Shown piece by piece: positions 39,462 through 53,767 of a stretch of 64,000 bases of DNA (position 1 is the stretch's first letter; each line of letters begins with the position of its first letter). Where the stretch lies: NCBI GenBank assembly GCA_036345935.2, contig JADWOT020000009.1, positions 29,611 through 93,610 on the forward strand. The letters run 5' to 3'. A model generated the notes under the pieces. The model did not search any database. It saw nothing but the letters and a program-made list of their open reading frames with translations, and was not told where the DNA came from. Position numbers and translations under genes: made by a program. The stretch comes from Taenia hydatigena. Lineage: Eukaryota > Platyhelminthes > Cestoda > Cyclophyllidea > Taeniidae.

Positions 39462-39722
39462 TTAACTAAGCCCGGAGATGAAAGAGGTTCGAGAGAAATA
39501 GGATGGTTTTGCAGGATTTGTAATCAAGTAATCAAATTGGTTACGATGAAGTATTGAAAAATATTTAGGTATAGCTATTGTGAACATAACAAAGCACATA
39601 ACAGCGAAGGTAAAAAGCGAAATCATGTGCAAGTTTGATATTGTACAAGTTGTTTGAAATAGGAGAAGGACGATGGCAGCTACCACTAATGTGGGGCCAA
39701 GCCATGTGAAGGATGTATGCAT
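39462..39722 (-). CDS. Hydrophobic 86-codon frame in the spacer
   Basis: The frame encodes a short hydrophilic N terminus, two consecutive hydrophobic segments (about residues 8-25 and 33-52) and a polar tail ending in FISGLS. That layout resembles part of a membrane protein. There is no recognisable family motif and no homologous frame elsewhere in the window. It sits just inside the right edge of the palindrome spacer, so unlike most frames in this region it is single copy. AT-rich sequence can produce such hydrophobic frames by chance. Confidence 0.2.
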   Translation of the reverse strand: MHTSFTWLGPTLVVAAIVLLLFQTTCTISNLHMISLFTFAVMCFVMFTIAIPKYFSILHRNQFDYLITNPAKPSYFSRTSFISGLS

Positions 39723-39868
39723 GAATGAGGGAAGGGACGCCTGTTTTGCATTATGTACGTCTGAATTGTCCCCTTAGATAAGCATGCTTGGAGGAGTGTC
39801 CAATTCATTATAGAATCGATGTCAAGTGGAAGCGCTTAAAATTATGGAATGGGAGGTAGCGACGTCTG

Positions 39869-42800
39869 CTTTGGGCTACTTTTGTGTCATCATCTTATAA
39901 ATAGGTGAGCTTCAGTGTAGTTCGTAAAGAATTTGAGCCCATTTTTTAAACACCTTACATGCTCATTTAACCTAAAGATTTCTCGAGCGATCAGCCAACC
40001 ACAGGAATTACCCAAAAACGCTGTTTGATTTTACTTCAAGTTTAAAATTGTAGATTCCGTCTTGAAACACCCTAGTTGGTGAACATAACCACACTAAAGT
40101 ATCGCATTCTTTAAACATCTCTATGTTTACTCTTCTGCTTTCCTTTGCCCAAGTTTTCTCACCAAATAGAGCTTATTGCAAAATACATGCTAGGCTAGTT
40201 TGATGAGTCCTAGTTATCAGGATAATCCTCTTCATTAGCCTTAGAACGTGCTGTTGATCTGTTTGATGTTTTTAAAACATTGAGTCCTCCACAAGAAAGA
40301 GACCGTGTCAATTGAATTTGCTTAGGGCTATGTATTATTTGCAACGTCAACAGAGGGCGGTGGTTAAGGGTGTCTCCGCTCACAACAGCTTATCTATCCG
40401 AATGATTTTATCAACTAATCAGACAAGGCTGGTCGAAAAAGGGCCCCTAAGATTTCAAAACATAAGTAGATGTTGCTAAGTCACGGGTCGATCCTGAATG
40501 CTGGCGCACTAATTGTTCGAAATGACACAAACACAACCGACTTCATAACGCTGTGTCCTCAGTTACGTAAACCACATGGTTATCACGCCCGTGGAGTCAT
40601 AGAAAGTAGGTGTAAGTAAGCTCCGTACAACGCTGTTCAAAATGCTTTTATTCAAACAACATGAGCTCGTTAAAAATAAGGCCTGTCTTCGTAGAGGTAT
40701 AGTGTGACTCAAGACTTGGAAGGTATCTCAACTCCACCCACCTAATCGCGAAACTTTTAGGACGCGATTTATATATGATTGTCCGAGCATACGCGCCAGC
40801 TACAGGACTTACAATAGTATACTATTTGATTTTCTTAAGTTTTGAAATAGTAGATCCCTTCTGTAACGTTCCCACAAAAGCAAAGTCTCTAAATCACGAG
40901 TATACTCCACATGGTTTTGTTTCGGGTGCAACAATTTGTCAATATTGCATCTATTCTAGCGTTAAGCTGGCGAAGACTCGCACACTTAGCTCAAAACATT
41001 ACTAATGTAACGATCTAGCATTAGGTATTTTAATGCAAGTGGATTTCACCATTTTCCATTTTTGATTGATTATGGCTAGCTCAAGCATATGCAAGGGAGA
41101 ATTTCTGCAGCATTTCTAGCCAACAAATGGCATAGGTAGTAGTGTTTGCAAGGCCTCCCGTTTAATGGCTTTGACTTTTTTAAACTCTTCTCTTTCCACG
41201 AGCTTACGCATCGCATTTTAACTTCAGCATAATAATTTCCAACGCAGATCATTGGACCTAAGGTCTAGCTGCACCCAACTGGCTACCAGCTTATCTGTTT
41301 GTCAGTCACGATGCCCTCATGTTTGTCTGTGTTACCTTCATTACATGCGAGTTTGGAAGGTGTCACTTTCCGTGTGCTACATTATTCGTGATGTAAAATG
41401 TGGGTGGATAGAATATGGGTTTTACTATTCATGCGGGTAGTCTGTTTTATCGGATTGCATGCGTATACATTAATACAGCCAACATCCCAAGTAAATGCTG
41501 CATTTATAAAAGCTAATGCCGATGTATCATTAATTGGAATCATAAAATTAGTGATAATAAACAACAAAGCTACAAGCAACTGTACTACAATATTAATGAT
41601 TATGCTGTAGTTCTAATAGTGAATGTACTGATGCTGATCTACAGCGTTCGACGGTGCCATCGCTTCGAATGGACAAATAGTTCATTTTTTTTTTAAAGAG
41701 CAGGCGGAAAATCGCTAAAGGAGGTGTAGTAAGAATAAGCAATCATGCCATATGCAAAACACAAGGAGCTTTTTACCGTAAACTTCTAAATATATGCTGG
41801 GCGCAGATTAAAGTTGTATTATATGCATTATTTTGTAGCATTTTGGCATTTCGTGACTCAGAGCAGTAAAAGCAAACCCTTTGAACGCAACGAAAGATAG
41901 CGTAAACGATACAATGAGAAGTGGTCTCGTCGTGCGGAATCGCATAACTGGATCACAAAGGGGCTCGACGAGTCAAAGGAAGTGTAACGTTGACTATTAA
42001 AATGCGATAAAGTGGGTCCAGCAATCCGGACGTGAGGAACTATCCAACTGCAATGAGCTTAGTTGCCATGCAATGCCTTAGCAGCAGCCCATCCTTTTAT
42101 CATTCATCGAATGAAATTCACACTTGAGTAGCCTAACCCCAATCACACCACCACATTTTTTGCAGTCAGCTCAGCAGATGCATCAATATCAGCTGTGCAC
42201 TCTTGCAAAGACAATGAGAACGCCATTAAAGTCGCAATTTGCGCTTTGATATTAGGCAATTAGAACAATGAAGGTCAGTGAAACTATCAAAATAGGCAAA
42301 TAGTTCCTGCGGCGTGAACTCATATTCTCCTTATACGGTAAACACCTAGACGCCGTGCTCAAACAACGGCACCCAAAAACTACATTAAGATGGGCAGTAT
42401 AAAACAATGCGGACTTGGTTGATCCACTTCAGCTCAATTTGCTTAAAAGACTTGGCTGTCTGGACTTGTCCGGAACGAAAGTCGCATGGCGTTACTTGAT
42501 TCATAAGCCCTATAAGTAGAAAAACCTAATATTTTTATCAATCACACATTCCAAATTAAAAATAATATGGTACATGGGAGGACAAATCTTCCGAACTCAC
42601 GCGTCATGATGGCACCAAAGCCAAGTAGAAGGGCATTAGGGCTGACACAGAGGTTAATTTGATGTCAATGAAGTGTGACCAGGGCATCTAGCTGGTAATC
42701 TGCGTAAGAACCTGTACTCCCTTTGCCGAAACTGTGTAAAAGTGTTCACCATAGTTAAAAATCACATCACTGCAGTATGACAAAGGTGCGCTGTTGTCAT

Positions 42801-45800
42801 TTTGTTCCCCTGCCTCTCATTGGGTAGCTGTGGTTGTCCGAGACAACCAGTATTTCTGTCAGCTCAGTCATCTGTGCCGCATTATGATACGGACACTAGT
42901 TTCAACTGCCGAGATAGCGCCTACAAATACACCTGATACGAGCTACTGTGCCATGGCTTTGAAACGATGTCTTTTTACAGAACAAGTATATAGGATTTCG
43001 AAAGAGTGAACCCGATGGTTAGCAGGTGGTTACGGCGGAAACTAGGGTTAGTGGAATAAATGCGTGAATAAATTAGCATCTAACATGATTGATTTAAGAC
43101 CTACTATTGGATGGGCTAGAGGTTGGAATACAGGCAAGGGAAAGAATGATTACGAAAGAAGGACCTCGGTTCTGGTGAGTCTAAAATTGAATCTCAATGC
43201 AACAGCTGCATAAGGACTGTTTAGTGCGTTTGCGAATAATGCCTGCCTAACGGAAAATCTCCATCACAACACTCCAATCACCGGATGTTCAAAACTATAG
43301 TGTCAATTTAGGCCGGTAATATGGGCCAGCTCAACCCATACTCATGGACGTAAAAACTTCATCATTTTCCATCATCTCTAATGTCTTAGCCACTAGCCAA
43401 GGACAAATGTAAGTCAGCTCAACCTGTGAAGGGCGATAAAAGGAGAACGACGCTCCTCATCCCCCATTTGTCTCGATCCGTCTCACTAAGTCTGGTCATG
43501 GGAGGATAGATGTCCGAATCGCGTACCAAAAGCCTAATGCCAGCCAATCTTAGCTGCTTAGGGCAAGAAATAGAGCATTTTATTAGTATTAATAGCACAG
43601 AAACTGCATTAATACTGGCTATTAAAAAATTAAAGCACATTAAGTGCCATTTTACTTGCAACAGCCATACGATTGAAACCGAAGAGATTTTGCACATTAC
43701 GAAAAAGGAAATTTTATAAAAGGCTGGCCCGCATTTGGCGATACTACCATGTTTGACCTTAAATTCACCGAGAAAATAAATGCTCCCATGAATGACGCCT
43801 TAACCTACTGACATTGATGGTTGACTGCGCTTCTCCTTCTTACGCAAGGTTGCTTTAGTTCTTGTCATCCACCACTATGCAGATCCGCGCTCATGTTTTG
43901 CCTCTCCTTATTGGCTCTTGCAAAGTCGACATTTGGTCTAGATCTACAGAGCGCATCTTGAGTTTCACTATTAAAACTCATAACTAAGCGTAAACAGACA
44001 ACCTTAAACACTTGCAGAATTATTCGACCACTCAACTGACCACCAAGCCTGTAGGTTCACGTGGTGCCCTACATTGTGCGACCATACCCTTTGGCATCCG
44101 GACGACTTCGGATGCGGACAGATGCGGGTAGCTTGTGAGCCACAAGCAGCAAGGATGTCCTTGTGTCCATTGCGGCGTCATTTGCATATAGAGGAAGACG
44201 GAGGAGTAGGAATGTGTGAAGTGAGTTTTAATGTAAAGGCCCAAAAGTGGGACACTAGCGATGCTGGACAAGAGAAACCGGAAACTTTGTCATTGGAAAA
44301 CGAAAGAGTCAAAAAATGTGAGTGCAAATGAAGTGAGAAATAACACACTAGCGAAAGAGAAATGCGGAAAAGAAGTGCACGCTTGACTTGTGTTGTATTG
44401 ACAAAAGCGCCAGTCGCCTTATTGCATATTGGCCTTAGCACTTTTAGCATTTGCCACCAGTGATGCTACCATAACACTAGAACTGTGCACTGAAACATTC
44501 GCCAGCTTGACACTGCATGTAGTCGCAAAAGCTTGCCTATCCCACCTTTATATCTGCCACATTGGTCGCAGTTTCCACCATAGCACCAAGGACTCCGCCA
44601 CTCCATGCCTATTGGACTCCCTTCCGAGAAAATACGGAGTTCTTAAAACCACAGCTCAGTGACTGGGAACATGTGTAGCTGCAGATTACATCCTGACAAT
44701 CGTAGCCAGTATTTGCGCTGGAATAGCTCACAGATAATGACATGACCGAAATTTTAATTACCTTGGGTAACAAATGCTATCAACTACGAGACAGCCGCAC
44801 GCAATGGCAGAATTCGTTTCGTACCGAATCGCAGTAATGTGGTATTTGACGACTTTGGTATGCTCCTTTATAGAATTAGATGGCCTGATCGCACTTTGCT
44901 GCCCCCATTGTAAACCCCAATGCCCTCATGTTTGATTTGGTTAACTTTATAGCATGTGCCTTTGGATGGTGTTCCTTTCCATGCCCTGCGTAATTTGTGG
45001 TTTGTAATGCGTGATGAACAAAAATATGGGTAACGCTTTTCTCATAGACGGGCCACATGGTCAATGGATACGTTCTTGCAATGCTTTGTCTCATTTTCTT
45101 ATTAAATGTTTTCGTTACCAATATTTTGCAGTCCCTACGCAATCTGATTGCCAACTTAACTTTAATTTTTACAATTTAGTCTAATCCCACTTGAGGGTAA
45201 CCGACTTTATCCAAGTCAGGCAACCTCGTAAGTAATTTCAGTCCGACAAACGTCACGAATATGATTTCAAAATTGATGGCATAACATAGTGTTCAACGGT
45301 GACACCTAAGGCTTATCCATGGCCTTTTGAGTTAGTCTTATTTATAAGTCCTCGATTTTCTTTATTGCGTTACACATACCATCAAATCATATTCCAGTCG
45401 TTGTTCCTTTTCACCATCAAGGACATGCGACATATAAGGAGCTGCCGATTCGCATTTCACCTTTCACGAAATCGATCGCTGACATCAAACATCTAGTGCA
45501 CTTTCGAATGGTACTGACTAACAATCACACCAGATAAGGCTGTAGTATTAATTTAAACTAGTTACAGAAAGCTGCACACGGAATGAATTATACGCAGACT
45601 TTTTTCGAAACCATTTTTATGAAACGATTATTCTATCAATTAATCAAGTATGCTCGCATGATTTTAGTCAGAATGCTAACTTATGAGGGTTCATAATGAG
45701 CACTGAAGCGCTTACTTCCTACCTCTCTCCCCCCACCCATCCACCCTTTCTGCCTTTCCCACATGACTAAGCCAGCATCCATACCGTACATTTTTTTGTT

Positions 45801-48800
45801 ATTTCCCCTTTTCTCTTATTTCCACCGCCTCACTCTACCTTCACTTCCTTTACATTGGTTCCGCATCAACCCAAAAACACAATGCAAAATGCAGCTGTCC
45901 ATGCGCTTGCCAACGCCACCACCATTTCCATTGGCATTACTAAGCACAATACATTTGCGTTCATAGCACATTCTGCGCATTTTGGTTCTACCAAGAGCAG
46001 CTCAACAAAAATGTTAATCATAATGCATAGATTAAGCTTTAGATCATACAGCATGCAACTAATTAGTACATGTGCTATGAATTTTACAAGGCTCATATTT
46101 ACTTCCTATCTGTCTCCTTTGTACAAATGCATGATTAAATTTTATGCACTTATGCAAAGTTTTGTGCGCTGTTGTTGTCATACTATTTGTTGACTACATA
46201 GTTCGTCGTGTGAGAGGCAGTCGATATAAAAGAATGGCGTTATTAATAGCATGGATAATATTTATGGCTCACCTTTTTTAATGACTTTGTCACGTACTTT
46301 GATTTAATGGGCGTTACCTTTTAGACAATTTAGTTTCTATTGTTAATAAATTTGGCTTAAGAGGACCACCATCGAAGTGTGCTACAGACTTGGCTGTGAT
46401 GGCAACTTCTCAAGCTGTTTGACCCTACCTGCTTGAGATATCGACAAATGTAAAAGAGATATTGAAAATTCCAAGTTTCCGCATACTCGAATGGACCTAA
46501 TTTGACTCATCAGATTTGCAAGCGTAAGGGCCTTGCCACTTTTGCGATCTTAATTCTCCTTAGCAAAATAACTTTTGCAACTTTCGACGTTAGCAAGCTT
46601 GCAAATGATCACCGAAGAGACTGCCAGCCCCACATTGCGGCAGTGCGACAAAGCCTAATTTCTCCATCCTTGGAGGTCTGACATCTGCAATGGTCAAAAG
46701 CGACTATGCAGTGGAAGGAATCGCAACAGTCGCGTCTCTCACTGAAGCGAAGAGCTTGGTCTTTAAGAAGTATCTGCAACTTGCCTGTGGGTATGATATT
46801 CTCCTGTCATCAACACTGACACGCCATGCATTAGTAGTACGAACTAGTTCTACGCGAATTGAGAATGTGACTGACTTTTCAACGCATCGCCAGTATCGTG
46901 TGCCACTATAGGGTCGTGCAGAAAGGGTTGGATCGTCGTTATCACTTTATGCTGTTAATGGACAATCACGAATCCCTATATTTCCGTATTGCATGCCGTG
47001 GAATCGAACAGAGGAGACTAAAGCAGACGCCGTGACTGTTCGATTAGATGAAATGCTAGCACCAATGTAGGGCTCATCTAACCCCTCCCCAGGACACGAA
47101 TAATTTGAGCCTTGACATTCCCTCCATGCAAGATATTAGTACCAGCATGTCTCAACGATTGTTTGTTCTAGATGCTTCCTCATATTTCTTATTTCTCTGC
47201 TTTTATTACTCACTGTTGTCACGTCATTTGTATCGCATACATTTTAAGGGTATCAGCGCATTAATGCGCACCACGCAAAATCACCTGTCTCTCTCTTGAA
47301 TTTGCCTTAAAAGCTTCCGAGGCTATCCAATATCAGGGAAAACAAACCGACTTTGATCAGCGATACTTTTCTAGCCTTGCGTAAAGTTGGGATTATGAAA
47401 CTAAGCGTTCCCGCACTTTGTCACATTTTGTGAAAGCGAGATATCGCGGTGGGGACAACTAACACGAAGGAAAACATTACGACTTCAATTTCTCGAAAAC
47501 ACTACAATGAACATGTTTTCATTCCTCACACACGGCGTTGCTGCATAAGAACATGCCTATACTCCTGATTGTGTCAGGAACATCCCAGAGGGCGCGCACG
47601 ATAGAGCACGATGTTAGCATGGCTTTGGCGCAAAATATATTCGAGCTTTGGAGACTTCATCAGCTTTCTACAAACTGCGGCAGCAAACAATTGACAAATT
47701 CTACATTCTTTTAAATTTTCTCACAAGGCAACCAGCGTGGCGATGCGAACGATGGATTGGCCTTATTGAGAAAGGAGAGGTTGTATGCCATCAATAGCTA
47801 GAAGCGCATTCGCACAAAGATTCGCACATTGGCAACTGTCGTGGCTGTCCCAAAGGCAAGAATTACAAAGCACGGCCCCAATCTTATGAATTGACAATTG
47901 AAAGGAGCGGTCTTTTGATCCTTCGAAAGATTTATACCCGCTAATCAAGTAGCTTTCCTGAGAAAATCGCTAACCAAATTACTCGGCACCAAAATTTAAA
48001 AACATTTGCAGAATAACTCACCATTTATATTGAATATAACATTTATACAGTTACGTGCGTCGTCTTTTATTCGGTATTGGGCAACCGTCTCCAACGCTTC
48101 TGATTCCTTTGACGAGCGTCAACGAATTTTGAGCTCTAAGAGGATGGCATTTTTTTGGTGCCGATCCAAAGAGAATAGCGGTAATCTTTTGTTGTAAGCT
48201 GTCTTGCGCCTGAATTACGATGAGAGTTTGCAATCGCAAATGACATAAAATAGGCAAGAGAAATCGAACATAATAAATCAGATAAAGGCTCAGATATAAG
48301 CAAAATTATTGGAACCCACCATTACAGCCAGACGCTGCAGTTTATATATTGCCTTGTGCTGATGTCGGAGCTTAAATACTCCACGACCTCGGGGGAGGGA
48401 TTTGATTGACCTCACCTTTGTGTCAGTACATTGGTTCCTTCATATGGCCTTGGAAAGTCACGCAGCCTTAACGCCTGTCTGACTGCACGCTAATCAAGGG
48501 TGTAGAATGTAATAAACGATCATGAGAAGTTGTTACCTTTATGCGTTAGTGACTTCCGACAACTGCCATCACTACTGATGTCAGTTAAGCTAAAAGCGCC
48601 TGTATATTTTGAAGTCGGATCTTTCCTTGCAGAGTTTTTGCTCGGTTGATCTTTCGTTCTTCTGGAAAATGATGGACAGATTCACCATTTGCATGGTCCA
48701 TGAATTGATTCAAGCATTAATCCGTAACTCGCTGCTTTAAGGTTTTCATAATTAACGTTTAATTTGTTTTTGAAATTCGAAAATAGGATTTGTATGTCAT

Positions 48801-51800
48801 TTCATTACACAATCATTTTAGGCGTATATTTAGCAAGATTTGGTTACTTATTTTCCAATAGCTATGCAAACTTTGTGCATTTGAATAAGTGTGCTATTCA
48901 TTAGTTATGCAGCGTTTTGTGCTTATGCAGATCGGGTGTATTCCACGCAAGATGCATCGACAGATTCCACCAGCGTCAGATTCAGATATTCTTCAGAATA
49001 GCTAACGGAATACATACCAAATGTTGCAGTTTAAGTGCTGCAAATATTCCCATATAAGCTTGGCATTATCGATCCCAGGAAATTCGATTCATTCTTTTAC
49101 ATTTTTTTATTTTCAACAACGAGCCAAATATTTCATGGGTAAAGAACTGGGCGCTTTTAACAATCACGACTTTCTAAGATCCATGGATCTGAAAATGTGT
49201 TTGGTCAAGCAGTTGTTGTGTTCTTAACGATGCGCAGAATGCCCTTAGTTTTTCCTTGATTGGCTCTTACACGAGACATTATAGAATCCTTTGGAACTGC
49301 GAAATAGAAGTAAAACCATGCACTGTTCATGGGATTTCTTTGGCCACTTGTAGTGCTGATATTTGCGCTTATTCCTTTATTTTCTTATATACGTGTTACC
49401 ATTTCAGAATTGTCTGCTTTAGTGAGGTCACAAATAGATTACTCGAACCAGAAGTAAGCATGACATGCCTGTGGTTGCGAGATCAGCTACGCCGAATCTG
49501 TTGATATGTTTCAGCCACAAACGGTCTAGCTCTGTGACTGAGTTACTAAGGCTATTTGCATCGCATGACTTCAGGATGCCATCGTTGCTAGCCTTAGTTT
49601 ATTTTTAAAAGAGTTAATTGGCTATCGCGGGTGAGGGCGTTGCTAACACGAATGCGTATCCATGCTGCAGCCGTCCGGATCAATAGTCAGTCTAGGTCGT
49701 CAGGATTGGTGCCCTAAACTAAGTGGAGACGTCATCTAGGGACTCAAATTTCCGAAACCCTATGCTTGTTTGTAGCTTGTTCCACAATCAATCAGCAGGA
49801 TCCTTCTCTTAGCTTAAAATTCATCAAATTACCCTACAAATTTGCTTAGTGGGTTGTTACGAGCAATTAGAAAGCAACATGAGCAATAATGCCCCCTAGA
49901 AACCTTGTACCTAACTTCTTATTGCTAAGTTGAATGGAATGTTCTCAACCTATTGCATTTAAGGACAACAATGCAAAGGAAATTAGCAATTTCGTGACCT
50001 AGATTCGACTGAAGACCTTGATACCCAAAACCACCATTCATGGCATTCGGCAAATCACGCTAAGAGCGGAAACGCAAGATCCCTGCATGCCCATTTACGC
50101 AATATATATACAAAACATGTGTAGATTTAACAAATAAGCATATCTCAAACACAGCTTTCCACATTAAACCTTATCCTGAATTGTCCATCTCAATCGGACT
50201 GCTATAAGCGAGCATTTAACGAGTAGAAGAATGAATGGGGATCAAATTTTAGGTGCATCTCACCTAAAATGGGCACCATGATGAGGAGTAGACGTGTTAT
50301 TCTCAATATTTTCTTAAGGAATGTGAGTAGTAGATTAGTGTCGCAGTTTAAAGTTCAAATCAAAAGTCTTTAAAATAGAATTAATGCCTGAAAGCATCGA
50401 TGCATTTCATTCTCGTGGTAAGAGAGTATCTGAACTGGACACTTAAGATCGACATTGGTCTTCGCCTGGATGCTGTAAAACACTGGTAACAAAGCTTGGT
50501 GGCAATTCATTGAACTAACCCCTATACTTTATCATAATTTACTGATACCTTATAGATGCTGAACATAGTTTATGCGAAATATAGGCGGATAGTCATCAAC
50601 TCAAGTTTTAAGTTCAACCTTGTTGCAGCCAATGCCACAATGTACTCAAAATTCATTAGCAAAGCTAGGGTACAAGGCGAATCTCATTTAAGGGTCGTAA
50701 GTTATGTTAAATAACACTCAACTTTGCACTATTAGTTTTCACGCTGGTCTCCTGGTCAGGGAAGACACCTTTGTTTACGGGACTAACACTAATTCGATAT
50801 ATATCGTGTGAACCCTTGTAATGGTTCTTCGTAGTAGGAGCAGCTACGGTCAGATTTTCATCATCTTAAATTTAGCGACCAATGTGAGCAGCCATATCGA
50901 CTTAAAGGCATGCCCTACTAATCAGATTTTTGCGAATGGCGTTATGAGGCTCGCTCGAATGTAAAGATGCGTATGTGGGCGCATAACCAGGATGTCATTT
51001 TGTATCATCTGATGCGGTTCCTTTAATTCTCAATAAATACGGACTTGAATTTTCCAAAAGTGGTGACGAGGGACACCAATTTCATTCAATTCCTGTTGGG
51101 ACAAATTTTTTTTTTATTTTAAGCCCCAGCAGTACGATTAGTTCTGGGCTGGTCGGCTATGTTGGCAGCAGTTCTGCGGAGTACAGTGAGTTCGCAAGGA
51201 ATCTGAAAGAGTACCACTCTGCCAACCTAAAGAAGCACATTGTTTTATTGAGTCCATTAGATTGGGTGCTTAAAATACATTTAATATTTATCAAATAGAA
51301 ACATTTGAAATTTAAGGAAACCCTTAATTTTTCAGTTTCGAAGTCGACAACCGCCGCCGCAGTGGCATTCGCAGATGTAGGTGGTCGTCAGGCCAAGTTA
51401 GACACCACTGATCAATGTTGTGGGTAGTACGGCAGTACTTGTGTCCATGTGACAGCTTATGGCCAACTAATGAAGCTTTCGATTGATACCCGCAGGCATT
51501 TACCAGTCTCTATTACAAGTCTTTCTGTCCACTACAGTGATATGAAGCTAAACCACCCAGTTATAAGACACTTGAATAAAATCAAGCCTTGTAATGCCAG
51601 TTTGACATCTTCTATTACCAACTTCACCCTTAGCACTTTCTAGCTCATAGCCTTGTCCATCGTCCCCACTGCTATTCAGCAACCACTCTTGACTTTTGTC
51701 ATTGACACTTGGTCTGCGAAAAATCTGCCTTAACCTTGCACAGAACCCGAGAATTCTTGGGCAGTAGGTGAGTAGTAGTGGTAAGTAGTAAGTAGGAAGC

Positions 51801-53767
51801 AGTCGTAAGTATTCAAGTTCAAGTTTAAGCAGCACACACTGAACTGGGACACTTATCCCCTTCCAAGTAAAACTGAGAAATCCAAGGGGTGGACGCTTGG
51901 ACAAACGTTTGCTTGGCATTAAACTGTGATAAATAACTGTGGATTATACTCTTCGGAATGCGGTCTGCAGGCCTTCATTGCTTCCTTGTCTAAACTGTTT
52001 CAGAATCGTGTATGCCATTGACTTAAGGAGGCTATTTCTTAACACTGGTCACGACCTTTAAGAAAACGACTGATGGAAGTAAGCAATAAAAATTGTAAGG
52101 AAATAGAGGACCATAAAAGCAGCATTGGACCCCAAATCGCTAACTTGAGACAAGGATTTTATCAATTCCAGATGCATAGAATAGCTTCGAAAAGTCAAAA
52201 AAAGGATTTGACAGGTTAAAACCAAAGATCGTTTACAGACCTGCTGACATCGATATATTGTCAAATCTACATCGCAATATCCAGCTTTCATGGGCAAAAG
52301 AACCACAAGTTGTCAGTGAACAAGGCGGTCATTAACAGGTACAATTTTACTTGTCGAAATCCTTCAAAGAACGGCCAGTCTCGGATTTGACACATCAGAG
52401 CGGCATTTCTGCTAGGAACCTCCGTATCTAGCTACTAGTCCACAGAGCGCACCTAATAGCTGCCCTTTGTTTGTTGTGAGTCCACGTCTCAATCAGGATG
52501 CACATAATGAACATCTGCCAGCACATACTGCCGGGTGTCTCAGACAATTCCGCCCTACACATTCTTTAAAGGATATAAGTAAACTTATTGTGGTGCCGTT
52601 AGACTAATCAGGGTTTTTCTTCCTCACTAAGTTTGGAACTGAGAACATAAAATGATCAAAACACTTAAAACCCGTGTTTGATCACCTCGCTTTTTATGCA
52701 TACTACCTAAATGAAAGAAGAGTATTTTAAGTGCATTGTATTTTCAGTGCTCTTAATTAGAGTGCCTCCACGAGCACTATGACACCGTCTAATGCATATA
52801 ATCACATTGTCGTTCTTAAATGGAGCACAAGAGCAAAACGGTGTAAAATAGCAATAAAAGCACGATGTTTTATTCAAATGAACATCATTGGCATGCTTAT
52901 GCAAGATCTGATACGTCCTGATGCCACCTTAAAAATCGAAGGAGACAACACTCGGGGAAAACATATGCTGCGTGTGCAGTAGGACATAAGGTTACTGACA
53001 GGACCCGAAAAAACGGCTCATTCGTCACGATGCAAAGATGAGGGCCCAGAGTAGTCTCATTTCCAATATCGGAGATTAACCATGATTTCCCGCTTATCCC
53101 AAGCTTCTTTCTTGGCTCTCCTCCTGATGAACTCACGAGGTCAGCCACCACACGTTTACTAGTTGTGCAAGAAATAGACCCACAAGCCAAATGCGCTGCG
53201 TACATTATGTTAATGCTAAGCACAACTTATGACTCAATACTATTGGAAAAACACTTTTGAAAACGCAAATAAATGAACAGGGGAATAATGGTGCCGACTG
53301 AGGAGGCTTGTGTACGTCTGGATGCAGCACTGCATCAAGTAGATGTGGGAAATCTGGGATACAAATAAAAGGTCATATTCTCTAACGCCAATGCAAAATG
53401 AATGCAACTTATTTTCCCTTACCTACTTGGCTACTACCTGTGCTCGGTTGTGCTTTTCTCACATTCTCCATACCATTTTACCCTACCCAATTCCTTCCCT
53501 CCCTTCTACCCCACGAGTGAAGTTAATCGCAATGGAATGCCCCTCGAATGAGGCGATGAGAAGTCCCTGCTGCATTTACTTCCTCATACCCACCGACCCG
53601 TCACAGGCTAATTGGCGCTTGATAATAATTCCACTTTGTGCCCACAGATAAACGTCCCTCCCACGCCCACAAATGCGACCACATACAGCTTCGTAACTCG
53701 CGCCATCCCCCTTTCTCAAAGTCGTCATCCATTACTAACCGACCTATCAGTAATTCAAGTTGACCCA
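39869..53767 (-). repeat. Right arm of the giant inverted repeat
   Basis: Reverse complement of 22616-36513. The inner edge is at ctttgggct (39869-39877). Over the last 34 bp at the inner edge the arms differ at three positions, clearly more than the arm average. The outer match runs to tgaccca (53761-53767), which pairs with the first bases after the assembly gap at 22616. Sequence continues without interruption past 53767 into single-copy DNA, so this edge, unlike the left one, is fully assembled. Confidence 0.97.
42050..44822. repeat. Multi-block repeat or gene family, copy 2 (mirror in right arm)
   Basis: Mirror image of copy 1: blocks F 42052-42357, E 42742-42882, D 43382-43512, C 43782-44002, B 44082-44282, A 44422-44822. 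A 1-bp difference from the left arm in block B (cacaagct here, cacaaagct there) keeps an 85-codon plus-strand frame open at 44074-44331. Its central part (ACEPQAARMSLC, HLH, NVK) aligns with the minus-strand frame at 60370-60744 (ACRPQMARMSSC, HLH, NVK). Confidence 0.6.

Larger units (their letters stand above)
36514..39868. other. Unique spacer of the inverted repeat
   Basis: These 3,355 bp do not match each other or the arms. They hold a Pol III-type element at the left end and several motif-less frames: 118 codons minus at 37348-37704, overlapped by 94 codons plus at 37523-37807, and 86 codons minus at 39462-39722. The last is strongly hydrophobic (two membrane-segment-like stretches, including GPTLVVAAIVLLLF and MISLFTFAVMCFVMFTIAIP) and could be a membrane-protein exon. 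I assign no function. Confidence 0.9.

Noticed and set aside
22616..53767. About thirty pairs of identical short frames in the two arms as conserved genes
   Set aside because: Their identity comes from the inverted duplication itself and is no evidence of selection. None has a motif.
22616..53767. Composite transposon flanked by giant terminal inverted repeats
   Set aside because: The spacer and arms show no transposase, no target-site duplication can be tested because of the gap, and arms of 14 kb would be far outside usual terminal repeats.
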